Assembly: GCF_000187895.1 (NCBI RefSeq)
Contig: NZ_DS990130.1
Span: 620,001-684,000, forward strand
Source of the DNA: Phocaeicola plebeius DSM 17135
GTDB lineage: Bacteria; Bacteroidota; Bacteroidia; Bacteroidales; Bacteroidaceae
Length of the DNA stretch: 64,000 nt
Direction of reading: 5' to 3'
Shown here: in pieces, positions 9,371 through 19,353 of the stretch
Layout of the letters: each line of letters starts with the position of its first letter
Position numbering within the stretch: position 1 is the stretch's first letter
The notes under the pieces: generated by a model
Told to the model about the DNA's origin: nothing
The model's input: the letters and a program-made list of their open reading frames with translations, nothing else
Database searches by the model: none
Made by a program: the position numbers and the translations under genes

Positions 9371-10634
9371 TCTTCCCGAATTCAGGGTCGATTTTCAACA
9401 GGGCGGTAACGCCGAAGGTGGCCAGTGTGCACACCATAATCCAGATGAAGAACAGCTGGTAGCCTAGGGTTTCTTGCATCCAGCCGGCTATCATGCCCGG
9501 CAGCATCATGCCCAAGGCCATGAAGGCGGTACAGATGGCATAGTGCGAGGTCTTGTGTGTGCCGTTGGCAAAATAAATAAGGTAGAGCATGTAGGCCGTG
9601 AAACCGAATCCGTAGCCGAACTGTTCCACAAAGATGCAGCTGTTCACGATGATTAAGTTGTCGGGCTGGGCGTAACTCAGGTACACGTAGACAATATCGG
9701 GCAGGGAGATGGCCCATACCATCGGCCAGAGCCAGCGGCGCAGTCCGTGGCGTGCTACGGCAATGCCTCCCAGGATACCTCCCAAGGTGAGACCGACAAT
9801 GCCGAGCGTTCCTTGGGCAAAGCCTATCTGTGCCGTGGTCATGCCGAGTCCTCCTTGTTCCACCGGGTCGAGCAGAAAGGGAATGCCCATCTTGGCTAAC
9901 TGTGCCTCGGGCAGGCGGTAGAGCAGCATGAACAGGATGGCGGTAAGCGCTTGTTCTTTCTGGAAGAAGGAACGGAAGGTGAGCAGGAAATCGGTCAGTA
10001 TGCTCCGGGCTTCTCCTTGTCGGGCAACCGACGGGCAGTCCTGGTCAGGACGGGGCAGTACGAAGGAATGGTAGAGCCACAGAGCCAGCAGGCAGCCCGC
10101 TAACGTGAAGAAGGTGATGCTCCAGGCATACGATGTGCGTCCGGTCATTTCTTCCAGCCAGCCGGCCAGCATAATGAGCAGTCCTTGTCCGGCGATGGTG
10201 GCAAAGCGGTAGAACGTGCTGCGGATGCCCACGAAGAAGGCTTGCTGATGCGGGGTAAGGCCTAACATGTAGAAGCCGTCGGCGGCGATATCGTGGGTGG
10301 CGGAACTGAAGGCTACGAGCCAGAACACCGCCAATGTGGTCTGGAAGAAATGGCTGGTGGGGATGGTGAAGGCAATGCCAGCCAGTCCGGCACCCAGCAG
10401 CAACTGGGTAGTGACAATCCACCACCGCTTGGTGCGGAGCAGGTCGACAAACGGGCTCCACAGGGGCTTGATGACCCAGGGCAGGTTCAGCCAGCTGGTG
10501 TAGAGGGCCACCTCCGTATTCGAGATGCCCATCCGTTTGTACATCACCAGCGATAAAATCATCACAGCTACGTAGGGAAGTCCTTCGGCAAAGTAGAGCG
10601 AAGGTACCCAGTACCAGGGAGAGCGTGTGCGCAT
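9366..10634 (-). CDS. AmpG-like MFS permease (muropeptide importer)
   Basis: 422 residues with about 12 hydrophobic segments. The opening WYWVPSLYFAEGLPYVAV and the loop WVIKPLWSPFVDLL are typical of AmpG transporters, which bring anhydro-muropeptides or GlcNAc-anhMurNAc from periplasm to cytosol for peptidoglycan recycling. It is the last gene of a three-gene minus-strand run, 12 bases after the SpoIID/LytB gene. I infer recycling from the family and from the wall-directed neighbour. The exact substrate cannot be read from sequence. Confidence 0.85.
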   Translation of the reverse strand: MRTRSPWYWVPSLYFAEGLPYVAVMILSLVMYKRMGISNTEVALYTSWLNLPWVIKPLWSPFVDLLRTKRWWIVTTQLLLGAGLAGIAFTIPTSHFFQTTLAVFWLVAFSSATHDIAADGFYMLGLTPHQQAFFVGIRSTFYRFATIAGQGLLIMLAGWLEEMTGRTSYAWSITFFTLAGCLLALWLYHSFVLPRPDQDCPSVARQGEARSILTDFLLTFRSFFQKEQALTAILFMLLYRLPEAQLAKMGIPFLLDPVEQGGLGMTTAQIGFAQGTLGIVGLTLGGILGGIAVARHGLRRWLWPMVWAISLPDIVYVYLSYAQPDNLIIVNSCIFVEQFGYGFGFTAYMLYLIYFANGTHKTSHYAICTAFMALGMMLPGMIAGWMQETLGYQLFFIWIMVCTLATFGVTALLKIDPEFGKK

Positions 10635-10646
10635 AGTCGTTCGTTT

Positions 10647-11957
10647 TTAGTATAACTTACGGATTTCAGCTCCCCGGTAGTAATGCAGCAGAATCTGGTC
10701 GTAGGAATATCCTTTTTCGCCCATCACGGCAGCACCGATCTGACAGAGTCCCACACCGTGTCCCCATCCGGCACCGGTCAGTTCGAACCATTCGGGTACT
10801 CCGTTCACTTCCGGTCCCTTGTCGACCACGAATGCCGAGCTGAACAGGTGGGTAGGTGAGAGGGTGCGGCGTATTTCCAGTTCCTTTCCGATGGTCATTG
10901 TTTTCAGGGTTCCTACAATCTTCAGCCGGCTGATACGTCCCGATTTTCCTCGTTCCATGGGGATAAGGTCGAGTATCTCCCCGTAATCGCTCTTGGTATG
11001 CGTGGCAATCAGTTCGGCCAGTTCGGCTTGCGTGTATCTCACCTTCCAGCGGTAGAAATCGTGTGTCTCCTGGTCGTAGTTGTTGAGTATCTGTGAAAGG
11101 ATTTTCGGATCAGTGGTATGGCAGAAAGACTCCGGACGCTGGCGTATCCATCGTTCGGCTTCTTCCTCTTGGGTGAGGTCGGGCAGGGGGGTATCCGTGT
11201 CCAAGTCGCGCACGGCACTGAGGTAAGGATAATGCTTGTCTTCCCAGCAGTAGTTGAACTCTTCGGTCACTCCGCCGCAGCACTTCGAGAAACGGGCGTC
11301 GCAGATGGCATGCTTGTGCATGAGCACCTGGCCGCGTGTTTCCTTCACGGCTTCCACCACACTCTGGTTGGAAGCACGGGTAATGCCCTGATAGCGCTGG
11401 CAATGGTCGTCGGCGCATACGTCGAAGATGGTATGGTCTTCGCGGTCGTACCAGCGGATATATTCTGTTTCGGTCTTGAGGAAGGGAAAGAAGTTGCTGC
11501 CCTGTTTGCTGAGGGCCTTCCGCTTTTCAATCTGTGCTAAAAGCCAGCTTCGTGAGATGACGGCATGGGCTTTCAGAAACTCCAGAGAAGAGGTGGCGTT
11601 CATCTCGGACGAGATGACGCTGGTCAGGTAGTCTTCTGCCGGCACCTGGTTGATGGCGGTAATCTTTCCTTCGTCGACCACCAGGCGCAGGGTGCCGAGG
11701 AAGGTTTGTGTTTCCTGACGTTCCCAGTGGAAATTGATACCGATGGTTACGTCTTCGAGCGAGAAGGAGGCATCGTCCTCCAACGGGGTGAAGGTCAGTT
11801 CCCGGTACACGTTGCCGTTCCAGGAAATTCCTCCTTCGTCGAAGGATACGCGTTGCTTGCCCGATACGGTTTCTCCTTTGGCCAGAAATTTGGCATTGAG
11901 TGTAAAGGCTATTTCAAGGGCATTGACAATGCCCACGTTAATTTCAGGTTCTTTCAT
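10647..11957 (-). CDS. SpoIID/LytB-domain protein
   Basis: 436 residues. The SpoIID/LytB core is seen in AEDYLTSVISSEMNATSS, LKAHAVISRSWLL and the C-terminal GAGWGHGVGLCQIGA. In Bacillus, SpoIID is a lytic transglycosylase acting on denuded glycan and LytB is an amidase enhancer. The N-terminus (MKEPEINVGIVNALEIAF) has no signal peptide, which is odd for a wall-acting enzyme: either it works on imported fragments in the cytosol or it is exported another way. It sits 5 bases after the fusion gene and 12 before the permease gene, which supports a shared role. Confidence 0.85.
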   Translation of the reverse strand: MKEPEINVGIVNALEIAFTLNAKFLAKGETVSGKQRVSFDEGGISWNGNVYRELTFTPLEDDASFSLEDVTIGINFHWERQETQTFLGTLRLVVDEGKITAINQVPAEDYLTSVISSEMNATSSLEFLKAHAVISRSWLLAQIEKRKALSKQGSNFFPFLKTETEYIRWYDREDHTIFDVCADDHCQRYQGITRASNQSVVEAVKETRGQVLMHKHAICDARFSKCCGGVTEEFNYCWEDKHYPYLSAVRDLDTDTPLPDLTQEEEAERWIRQRPESFCHTTDPKILSQILNNYDQETHDFYRWKVRYTQAELAELIATHTKSDYGEILDLIPMERGKSGRISRLKIVGTLKTMTIGKELEIRRTLSPTHLFSSAFVVDKGPEVNGVPEWFELTGAGWGHGVGLCQIGAAVMGEKGYSYDQILLHYYRGAEIRKLY

Positions 11958-11962
11958 GATGC

Positions 11963-14395
11963 TTAATGTGTTACTTCGTGGTAGATTTGGCGGAGCGTGT
12001 CAGCCTCCAGTTTTTGAAAATCTTCTTCGCGGGCCGTCACAAGGATGCCGGCCATATCGAGGGCACCGGGACTGACTATCAGCTGTGCGTCGCCTTCGGC
12101 AGTGTAGCACTGCGGACGATGGGCTGTGCGCGGGATGTAGACGGTGACAAATCCGTAGCGCGGGTCATTCCAGGCAAAGAGGTTGTAGCGTGGCTCGGTT
12201 TCTCCTTCGTGCAGGGGCAGGCTGTGCAGGTAGCTGTCAATCAGCCGTACACCAGTGGCCAGTCCTCCCTGGGTAATGAAGGCCCGTATCGGACAGAAGT
12301 ATCCTTCGATGTCGTAGGCGATGCAGGATTTGCCGTCGGAGAGGGGTTCGAAACCTTTTTCTACCGCTGTGCTCATCAGTCTTTCCCATTGGCGGATGAG
12401 AGGTACATCTTCCTGGCGTACGGCCTGGAAATGGAAGTGGTCGGGGGCAGAAGCACCGCATTTGGCTCCGTTGTAGAATACGGTGTAGCCGCTGGCGAAG
12501 TTCTTCTCCAACCAGTCGACCAGGCGTTCGGGCAACTGGCGCGAAGTCTTGTCGGCCAATGTCTGCCACTGGTGACTTTCCGTGGAGATGGTGAGGTGCC
12601 CCGGCAGAATGGGGTAAGGATTCAGTCGCAGGCTGAAAGGTTCGTCCAGCTGGATGCGGACAGACTCTTGCTCTTCCGGCTTGTGGCTCAGACAGAGGAA
12701 GCAGGGGCGGGCAGCGATGGAGGCCTTGTCTACTTTGGCACAGGTGGAAACGGCGCGTGCTGGATTGAACTGCACGGTGATGTCGTTCGTGCCGAGTGAA
12801 AGTGTGCGGGTCTGTACGTGCGCCAGTGCTTCGTGGTTTTTGCGGGCCAGTGGCCATGTGTCGAGCTGGTGACGGATGAAGGTTTCGGCAGAAGCCGCAG
12901 GGGCTGCATCTTCCCATGAAAGCGGGTGACGGAGCAGGGCCTGGCGTTTTCGTATTTCCAGGGTACGCAGGCTGTCCTTGTAGCTGTTGTTCTGGTTCTG
13001 CTTCTCAATACTCAGGGCCGCGTCGGAATTGCCTTCCCAGCGACGGCATAAATAAAGTACGTCGTAGATACGTCCGATGCGGTATTCCCGGGAGAAAGCC
13101 AGTCCTAACGCATAATCTTCGCCGTAGCTGGTGTTCGGTACACGGATTTTCCGCAGCAGCGGTGTGAAGAAAGCACGCGGGGCTCCCAGTCCGTTGATGC
13201 GGAGGGCGTTGTTGTGTCCGTTGGTATCGGTCCATTCCTTGTGGTCGATGACGCCCGGCGGCAGTGTCTCCAGTTGGAAGTTGGTCATGCGGTAAGAGCC
13301 GATAACCATGGCGCAGCGTTCCCGGCGGAACTTGTCGACAATGGTCTGGAGGGTAGACGGACTGCTGTACAGGTCGTCGCTGTCGAGCTGCACGGCAAAG
13401 CGTCCGCAGAGAGGGTGATGCACACCCAGGTTCCAGCATCCGCCGATGCCCAAATCGTCACGTTCGGGAATGAGATGAATCACTTTTTCGTTTCCGGCGT
13501 ATTGGTCAATGCACTCCGTGGTGCCGTCGGTAGAATGGTTGTCGATGACAATCAGGTTGAACGGGAAGTCTGTTTCCTGTTTCAGTACCGATTCAATGGC
13601 GTCGGCAATGGTGCGGATGCGGTTGCGCACGGGGATGATGACCGAAGCCTCGTATGCAAACTCGCCTTCCGACAAATCGACTTTGCGCTCCACAGGGGGC
13701 AGGAAGGCATGAATGTTCTTCAGGTAATAAGTAAATGCCGTTTCCCGTTCCAGTTGTACGCTCCGGTTGCGCGGGTCTACGTAGTCAAACTGTTTTTCGC
13801 CCGACAGGCGGGTGTCTTCTTCAATTTCGGTATAAAGGAACTCACGTATGTGCGTCAGTTCGTATTTCTGTGAAAGTGCCAGTCGCACGGCATACAAGGC
13901 AGAATACTGGTATTCGGGCTGGTGGGTGATGGTGTCGAACGCTTCCTGCAAGGCTGCCGTCTTGAAGAGCAGCACCGAGCCGAAGTCAAAATCATCGCGC
14001 ACGCTTCCCGGCTGGTAGTCAATGACCGGATGAGGCTTTCGTACTCCCTCTGTCACCTGATAATGGTCGGCATAGACCATGCCCGATTCCGGTGCGGCTA
14101 AATAGTCGCACATGCGTTCCAGTGCCATGTAGCCCATATCTAATGTATAGGGCTTGGTATAAACAAGGAGGTAGGGAGTGCGGGTGAGGGCAAGCATTTG
14201 CCGGATGCCTTCGGTATGCTGGAAGGAGAAAGAGGGAAGAAGGTGGCATTTCTCCGTGGGAATGTCTTTGTCCTCCGGATGGTCAGTTAGTAGGAATATC
14301 TGGTCTGTTCGGGAACTCTCTGTCAGACCTTTTATGGTTTTATTCAGCTGGTTATCACTTCCATATAAAAGGAAGCAAGTTACTTGGTTATTCAT
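11963..14395 (-). CDS. Glycosyltransferase (GT2) fused to a DUF4922 HIT-like domain
   Basis: 810 residues. Residues 1 to about 250 look like a degenerate GT-A domain. From about 260 comes a clear GT2 domain ([28 protein letters not shown] metal site). The last 300 residues are DUF4922, with the Cys pair [14 protein letters not shown] and the histidine-triad-like motif [10 protein letters not shown]. That motif is shared by HIT, GalT and Ap4A-phosphorylase enzymes, which handle nucleotide-linked sugars or phosphates. I start at 14395 ([10 protein letters not shown]): an in-frame codon 33 bases upstream would begin inside the promoter region. It is the first gene of the wall-turnover trio, with its own promoter. 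Confidence 0.85.
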   Translation of the reverse strand: MNNQVTCFLLYGSDNQLNKTIKGLTESSRTDQIFLLTDHPEDKDIPTEKCHLLPSFSFQHTEGIRQMLALTRTPYLLVYTKPYTLDMGYMALERMCDYLAAPESGMVYADHYQVTEGVRKPHPVIDYQPGSVRDDFDFGSVLLFKTAALQEAFDTITHQPEYQYSALYAVRLALSQKYELTHIREFLYTEIEEDTRLSGEKQFDYVDPRNRSVQLERETAFTYYLKNIHAFLPPVERKVDLSEGEFAYEASVIIPVRNRIRTIADAIESVLKQETDFPFNLIVIDNHSTDGTTECIDQYAGNEKVIHLIPERDDLGIGGCWNLGVHHPLCGRFAVQLDSDDLYSSPSTLQTIVDKFRRERCAMVIGSYRMTNFQLETLPPGVIDHKEWTDTNGHNNALRINGLGAPRAFFTPLLRKIRVPNTSYGEDYALGLAFSREYRIGRIYDVLYLCRRWEGNSDAALSIEKQNQNNSYKDSLRTLEIRKRQALLRHPLSWEDAAPAASAETFIRHQLDTWPLARKNHEALAHVQTRTLSLGTNDITVQFNPARAVSTCAKVDKASIAARPCFLCLSHKPEEQESVRIQLDEPFSLRLNPYPILPGHLTISTESHQWQTLADKTSRQLPERLVDWLEKNFASGYTVFYNGAKCGASAPDHFHFQAVRQEDVPLIRQWERLMSTAVEKGFEPLSDGKSCIAYDIEGYFCPIRAFITQGGLATGVRLIDSYLHSLPLHEGETEPRYNLFAWNDPRYGFVTVYIPRTAHRPQCYTAEGDAQLIVSPGALDMAGILVTAREEDFQKLEADTLRQIYHEVTH

Positions 14396-14414
14396 ATTTA
14401 ATACATTTATACGT

Positions 14415-14423
14415 ACAAAGATA
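14415..14423 (-). promoter_or_regulatory. Promoter -7 element of the wall-turnover trio
   Basis: Minus-strand TATCTTTGT matches TAnnTTTG(C/T) and sits 20 bases before the chosen ATG. It is back to back with the rlmN promoter. Confidence 0.6.
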
Positions 14424-14446
14424 GGCAATATATCTTATTTTTTCCC

Positions 14447-14455
14447 TAACTTTGT
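14447..14455 (+). promoter_or_regulatory. Promoter -7 element of the rlmN operon
   Basis: TAACTTTGT matches the -7 consensus and lies 30 bases before the rlmN ATG. Nothing resembling another promoter is obvious until the terminator at 23274, so it may drive nine genes. Confidence 0.6.
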
Positions 14456-14484
14456 ACGCTAAATGTGTAGAATATAAGAGTATT

Positions 14485-15540
14485 ATGACGACAAAAACTC
14501 CTTTATTGGGGAAAACGCTGAACGAACTGAAAACCATTGTGCAGGATTTGGGAATGCCTAAATTTACAGCCGGGCAGATTGCATCGTGGCTGTACGACAA
14601 GAAAGTAGGCTCCATTGAAGAGATGACAAACCTTTCGCTCAAAAACCGTGAGCGGCTGATGGAGAACTACGAGGTGGGAGCCAGTGCGCCGGTGCATGAG
14701 GTGCGTTCGGTAGACGGAACGGTGAAATACTTGTTCTGTACGCCCGAAGGTGATTACATAGAATCCGTATATATACCCGATGACGACCGGGCAACCTTGT
14801 GTGTGTCTTCACAGGTGGGATGCAAGATGAACTGCAAATTCTGTATGACCGGAAAGCAGGGATACACAACCAGCCTGACAGCTGCACAGATTCTGAATCA
14901 GATTTATTCGGTGCCGGAACGGGATACGCTGACCAACGTGGTGTTTATGGGCATGGGCGAACCGTTCGACAACCTGGACGAAGTGCTGCGTGCCTTGGAA
15001 ATACTGACTGCCGACTATGGCTACAAATGGAGCCCGAAGCGTATCACGGTTTCTACCGTAGGACTGCGGAAAGGACTGGAACGTTTCCTGGAAGAAAGTG
15101 ACTGCCACCTGGCCATCAGTCTGCATTCTCCTTTCCCTTCCCAGCGCAGGGAACTGATGCCGGCAGAGAAGGCTTTCTCCATTACCGAGATGGTGGAGAT
15201 ACTCCGCCGGTATGATTTCAGCAAGCAGCGCCGCTTGTCTTTTGAGTACATTGTGTTCAAGGGAGTGAACGACAGCCTGATTTATGCCAAGGAACTGGTG
15301 AAACTGCTCCGTGGACTGGACTGTCGTATGAACCTGATTCGCTTCCATGCCATCCCGAACGTGGACTTGGAGGGAACGGATATGGAGTCGATGATAGCTT
15401 TCCGTGATTACCTGACACAGCACGGCTTGTTTGCTACTATTCGCGCTTCACGCGGAGAAGATATCTTTGCGGCTTGCGGAATGCTTTCTACCGCCCAGCA
15501 GCAGGCAGAGAAAAAAGAGAAAGAAAGTGAAACCTTTTAA
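14485..15540 (+). CDS. rlmN: Dual-specificity RNA methyltransferase RlmN
   Basis: 351 residues. A radical-SAM enzyme that methylates C2 of A2503 in 23S rRNA and of A37 in some tRNAs. The cluster-binding motif CKMNCKFCMTGKQG gives CxxxCxxC, and MGMGEPFDN and the C-terminal FAACGML (methyl-carrying Cys) are present. The start at 14485 (MTTKTPLLGK) is chosen because upstream in-frame codons would run into the promoter at 14447-14455. It is the first gene of the run. The next start lies 13 bases after its stop. Confidence 0.95.
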   Translation: MTTKTPLLGKTLNELKTIVQDLGMPKFTAGQIASWLYDKKVGSIEEMTNLSLKNRERLMENYEVGASAPVHEVRSVDGTVKYLFCTPEGDYIESVYIPDDDRATLCVSSQVGCKMNCKFCMTGKQGYTTSLTAAQILNQIYSVPERDTLTNVVFMGMGEPFDNLDEVLRALEILTADYGYKWSPKRITVSTVGLRKGLERFLEESDCHLAISLHSPFPSQRRELMPAEKAFSITEMVEILRRYDFSKQRRLSFEYIVFKGVNDSLIYAKELVKLLRGLDCRMNLIRFHAIPNVDLEGTDMESMIAFRDYLTQHGLFATIRASRGEDIFAACGMLSTAQQQAEKKEKESETF

Positions 15541-15553
15541 TACAAGAAACATC

Positions 15554-16618
15554 ATGAAACGAATGACATTTTATCTTGGAATGGCCCTGGCGGTGCTGTC
15601 GCTTGCTTCCTGCCGCAACGGAGGGAAGAGTATCATTACTCCGGTGTCAAGCGGACGCCCGTATGAAGTGATGGTGGTGGCCGATGACAAATGCTGGATG
15701 AGTCCGGACAGTGCACTGTTTCATGTGCTGGATACGGATGTGCCGGGATTGCCTCAGGCTGAACGCTCTTTCCGTATTTCGCGTGTGCGGCCTGACTTTT
15801 TTGACCGTTCGGTACGTTTGTTCCGTAACATCATTATTGTAGATATTCAGGACATCTATACGCAGCCCAAATTCAAGTATACGCGTGATGCCTATTCGTC
15901 TCCGCAGATGATTATGACCATTCAGGCACCTAACCAGAAGGAGTTTGCAGACTATGTTTCGAAAAACGGTCAGGTGATTATCGACTTCTTTACCCGTGCC
16001 GAAATGAACCGTCAGGTGAAGTTGCTGGAGAAAAAACACAATGAAACACTTTCGACCAAGGTACAGAGCATGTTTGATTGCGACATCTGGATGCCGGTGG
16101 AAATGGAATCGTACAAGCAGGGTGAGAATTTCCTGTGGGCTTCGAGCAACCTGAATGACTTGAACTTCGTGATGTATGCTTATCCGTTCCGCGACCACGA
16201 TACGTTTACCAAAGAGTATTTCATTCATAAACGTGACTCCGTGATGAAAGTCAACCTGCCGGGTGCGCGTGAAGGCATGTACATGGAAACAGCCGATTCC
16301 ATGTTTGTTGAGACGCGCAACATTGCCGTGAAGGGAGACTATGCATTCGAGGCCCGCGGATTGTGGGAAATGAAGAACGATGCCATGGGTGGCCCGTTCG
16401 TATCGCATGTGCGGGTAGACCGTGACAATGCACGGGTTATCGTGGTGGAAGGTTTTGTCTATAACCCGGGTAAGCTGAAACGCGACCAGATTCGCAAGCT
16501 GAACGCGGCGTTGTATACACTGAAGCTTCCTTCAGAAAAAGAAGTGTCGGAAATTCCGGTAGACAATTCCATCTCGGAAGAACAAATCAAACAAGAAGCT
16601 GAACAGAATAAGCAATAA
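15554..16618 (+). CDS. DUF4837 family lipoprotein
   Basis: 354 residues. A hydrophobic signal followed by LSLASC gives a clear lipobox (type II signal peptidase), so the mature protein is lipid-anchored through Cys in the envelope. The body matches the Bacteroidetes DUF4837 family (RPYEVMVVADDKCW near the start; FMYAYPFRDHDTFT-like region in the middle). Function is unknown. The start at 15554 (MKRMTFYLGM) is the only one giving a proper signal peptide. It is linked by 13 and 2 bases to rlmN and pdxA, an order I associate with other Bacteroides genomes. Confidence 0.85.
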   Translation: MKRMTFYLGMALAVLSLASCRNGGKSIITPVSSGRPYEVMVVADDKCWMSPDSALFHVLDTDVPGLPQAERSFRISRVRPDFFDRSVRLFRNIIIVDIQDIYTQPKFKYTRDAYSSPQMIMTIQAPNQKEFADYVSKNGQVIIDFFTRAEMNRQVKLLEKKHNETLSTKVQSMFDCDIWMPVEMESYKQGENFLWASSNLNDLNFVMYAYPFRDHDTFTKEYFIHKRDSVMKVNLPGAREGMYMETADSMFVETRNIAVKGDYAFEARGLWEMKNDAMGGPFVSHVRVDRDNARVIVVEGFVYNPGKLKRDQIRKLNAALYTLKLPSEKEVSEIPVDNSISEEQIKQEAEQNKQ

Positions 16619-16620
16619 AT

Positions 16621-17715
16621 ATGGAAAATCGTAAAATTAGAGTGGGAATCACCCATGGAGATATAAACGGGGTAGGCTATGAAGTGATATTGAAGACTTT
16701 CTCTGACCCCACCATGCTGGAACTTTGTACGCCGGTGGTGTACGGCTCTCCCAAGGTTGCTGCGTATCACCGCAAGGCCATGGAGATACAGACCAGTTTC
16801 AGCATTGTAAATTCTGCTGAAGAGGTGCAGGACGGAAGAGTGAACGTGGTGAACTGCATAGAAGAGGAGTTGAAGGTGGAACTGACCAAGCCGACTCCCG
16901 AAGCTGGTAAAGCGGCACTGGCTGCACTGGAAAGAGCGTTGGCCGATTACCGGGAAGGCCTGTTCGATGTGCTGGTGACGGCTCCTATCAACAAGCATAC
17001 CATCCAGTCGGATGCGTTCCATTTCCCGGGACATACGGAATACATTGAAGAACGTGTGGGTGAAGGACAGAAGGCCTTGATGATTCTGCTGAAAGGTGAT
17101 TTCCGTGTGGCACTGGTGACAGGCCATGTACCCGTGCGCGACATTGCCGGTGAACTGACCAAAGAACTGATTATGGAAAAGATGGAGATTTTCCATCGTT
17201 CACTGAAGAAAGATTTCGGCATCGACAATCCGCGTATTGCCGTGTTCTCACTGAATCCTCATGCGGGAGACAACGGACTGCTGGGAACAGAAGAGCAGGA
17301 AGTGATTATTCCGGCCATGAAAGAGATGATCGCTCGCGGTGTGCAGTGCTTCGGACCGTATCCTGCCGATGGCTTCATGGGCTCAGGCAATTATACGCAT
17401 TTCGACGGTATCTTGGCCATGTATCATGACCAGGGACTGGCTCCGTTCAAGGCACTGGCTATGGACGAGGGTGTGAACTTTACTGCCGGCTTGCCTATCG
17501 TACGTACTTCGCCTGCTCACGGTACGGCATACGATATTGCCGGAAAAGGCATTGCTTCGGAAGATTCTTTCCGTCAGGCGGTGTACGTGGCCATGGATGT
17601 GTTCCGCAACCGTGCCTGGGAAAGAGAAATCAGTGCCCGTCCGTTGCGCAAGCAGTATTATGAGAAACGAGATGACAGTGATAAACTGAAATTAGACAGT
17701 ATAGAAGAGGAATAA
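16621..17715 (+). CDS. pdxA: 4-hydroxythreonine-4-phosphate dehydrogenase
   Basis: 364 residues. It oxidises 4-phosphohydroxy-L-threonine with NAD(P) in pyridoxal 5'-phosphate synthesis, in the cytosol. The opening GITHGDINGVGYEVI, the metal-site FPGHTEYI and the HDQGLAPFKAL and SPAHGTAYDIAGKG segments are family hallmarks. It starts 2 bases after the DUF4837 stop and ends 1 base before the nucleotidyltransferase start, so translation is probably coupled. No other vitamin B6 gene is present in the window. The family also contains paralogues acting on other phosphorylated hydroxy acids, so a role with the following lipid-like genes is not ruled out. Confidence 0.92.
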   Translation: MENRKIRVGITHGDINGVGYEVILKTFSDPTMLELCTPVVYGSPKVAAYHRKAMEIQTSFSIVNSAEEVQDGRVNVVNCIEEELKVELTKPTPEAGKAALAALERALADYREGLFDVLVTAPINKHTIQSDAFHFPGHTEYIEERVGEGQKALMILLKGDFRVALVTGHVPVRDIAGELTKELIMEKMEIFHRSLKKDFGIDNPRIAVFSLNPHAGDNGLLGTEEQEVIIPAMKEMIARGVQCFGPYPADGFMGSGNYTHFDGILAMYHDQGLAPFKALAMDEGVNFTAGLPIVRTSPAHGTAYDIAGKGIASEDSFRQAVYVAMDVFRNRAWEREISARPLRKQYYEKRDDSDKLKLDSIEEE

Positions 17716-17716
17716 C

Positions 17717-18424
17717 ATGAAGTTTGCAATCATATCAGCCGGGGAAGGTTCCCGGCTGGCACAAGAAGGAGTTCAGTTGCCCAAACCGCTGGTGCAACTG
17801 AACGGTATGGCCATGATTGACCGTCTGATTCACATCTTTGCGAAGAACGGGGCAGAAGAAGTGGTGGTCATTATCAATAATGAGGTGGCTTTGACAAAGG
17901 AACACCTGAGCAAGCTGGAAAAAACATCGGAAGTGCCTTTGCGGGTTATTGTCAAGACAACACCCAGCTCCATGCACAGTTTTTACGAACTGAGCCGTTA
18001 CCTGAAGGACGACCGTTTCTGTCTGACTACGGTCGACACGATTTTCCGGGAAGAGGAGTTTTCACGCTTTATTGACGCTTTCAAGGCTTTTGAAGGGGAT
18101 GGCATGATGGCCGTCACAGATTACATCGACGACGAAAAACCGTTGTATATTGGTACGGACGAAGACCGCAATATTACCGGTTTCTATGATACTTTGCAGC
18201 CTGATACGCGTTACATCTCAGGGGGAATCTATTGCCTGTCGCCCAACTCAATCGTGACATTGGAGAAATGTATGGCGCAGGGCATGTCGCGCATGCGTAA
18301 TTTTCAGCGTCAGCTGGTAGCCGACGGACTTCGGCTCAAGGCTTATCCTTTCTCAAAAATTTTGGATGTGGACCATGCGGGGGACATTGTAAAAGCAGAG
18401 GCTTTTTTGAACGGACAAGATTAA
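17717..18424 (+). CDS. Sugar-phosphate nucleotidyltransferase family protein
   Basis: 235 residues. The N-terminal ISAGEGSRLAQEGVQLPKPL is the nucleotide-binding signature (GxGxRL then PKPL), and VTDYIDDEKPL and ISGGIYCL follow the family layout. Enzymes of this type join an NTP to a sugar or polyol phosphate to give an NDP-activated compound and pyrophosphate. Its near neighbour, a CDP-alcohol phosphotransferase, suggests that CTP is the donor and a CDP-polyol the product. This is inference from gene order, recalling the paired activities that make CDP-inositol and inositol phosphodiesters in Thermotoga and Archaeoglobus. The substrate is not visible in the sequence. Confidence 0.8.
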   Translation: MKFAIISAGEGSRLAQEGVQLPKPLVQLNGMAMIDRLIHIFAKNGAEEVVVIINNEVALTKEHLSKLEKTSEVPLRVIVKTTPSSMHSFYELSRYLKDDRFCLTTVDTIFREEEFSRFIDAFKAFEGDGMMAVTDYIDDEKPLYIGTDEDRNITGFYDTLQPDTRYISGGIYCLSPNSIVTLEKCMAQGMSRMRNFQRQLVADGLRLKAYPFSKILDVDHAGDIVKAEAFLNGQD

Positions 18425-18486
18425 AAACAGAATAAACCAATATTGATTTTTTGCGTAAAATCTAGAAATAAGAATAACAAGATAGA

Positions 18487-19353
18487 ATGTGTAAAAGAGG
18501 AGAGAAGATTCGGGTGGTTGGTGTGAGCCGTGGTAATGAATATTCCCCGAATCACGTAGACAATGATGCGGCAATCCTTCGGCTTGCGGCAGAAGCATTG
18601 GAGAGAATGGGGTGTGAGGTGACAATTTATCCGGAAAAGGAATTTGTTGCTCAGAACATAGAGGGTGAGTTTATTTTCGACATGGCCCGCGACCGCGCCA
18701 CCATTGAGCGGTTGAAAGAACTGGAAGACGGGGGTGCACTGGTGGTGAACTCTGCGTATGGCATTGACAACTGTGTCCGTCAGCAGATGACGGAGTTGCT
18801 GGTGGCAAATGAAGTACCGCATCCCCGGAGCTTTATTATTTCTACTGATGAAAAGTTTACTCCTTCCGTGTTCCCTTGCTGGATTAAGCGAGGCAATTCG
18901 CATGCCATGGTGAAAGAAGACGTGGTGTACGTGGAATGCCGGGAAGAAGCGGAAGTGGTGATGGCCGATTTCCGGAAACGGAACATTCCGGTGGCAGTAG
19001 TCAACGAGCACCTGGTGGGAGATTTGGTGAAGTTCTACGGGGTACAGGGAACAGATTTCTTTTATACCTTCTATCCAACGGAACAGTCACACAGCAAGTT
19101 CGGACTGGAAGCCATCAACGGAGCCACGAGAGGTTTCCCGTTCGATGTCAAGCAGCTTCAGGCATACGCCAACAAGGCAGCCGAGGTGCTGAATGTGCCT
19201 GTATACGGAGGCGACTGTGTGGTATCGGCTACCGGTGAAATCCGCATCATCGACTTCAACGACTGGCCCAGCTTTGCCCGTTGCCGTGAAGAAGCCGGAC
19301 CGGAAATAGCCAAGTGTATCTATAATCGTATTATCCACAAATTAGAAAAATAA
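18487..19353 (+). CDS. ATP-grasp-like protein in lipid-type cluster
   Basis: 288 residues. The pattern is that of an ATP-grasp carboxylate-amine ligase: an alpha/beta N-terminal part (RVVGVSRGNEYSPN), a nucleotide-clamp region (CWIKRGNSHAM, VAVVNEHLVGDLVKFYGV) and a metal-binding end EIRIIDFNDWP. Such enzymes form an acyl-phosphate and join it to an amine or thiol. Assignment to ATP-grasp is by motif reading, so moderate. The stop overlaps the next start (TAATG), so it is translationally coupled to the phosphotransferase. A 62-base gap with no evident promoter separates it from the nucleotidyltransferase. It could add an amino acid to the product of the neighbours. Confidence 0.7.
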   Translation: MCKRGEKIRVVGVSRGNEYSPNHVDNDAAILRLAAEALERMGCEVTIYPEKEFVAQNIEGEFIFDMARDRATIERLKELEDGGALVVNSAYGIDNCVRQQMTELLVANEVPHPRSFIISTDEKFTPSVFPCWIKRGNSHAMVKEDVVYVECREEAEVVMADFRKRNIPVAVVNEHLVGDLVKFYGVQGTDFFYTFYPTEQSHSKFGLEAINGATRGFPFDVKQLQAYANKAAEVLNVPVYGGDCVVSATGEIRIIDFNDWPSFARCREEAGPEIAKCIYNRIIHKLEK

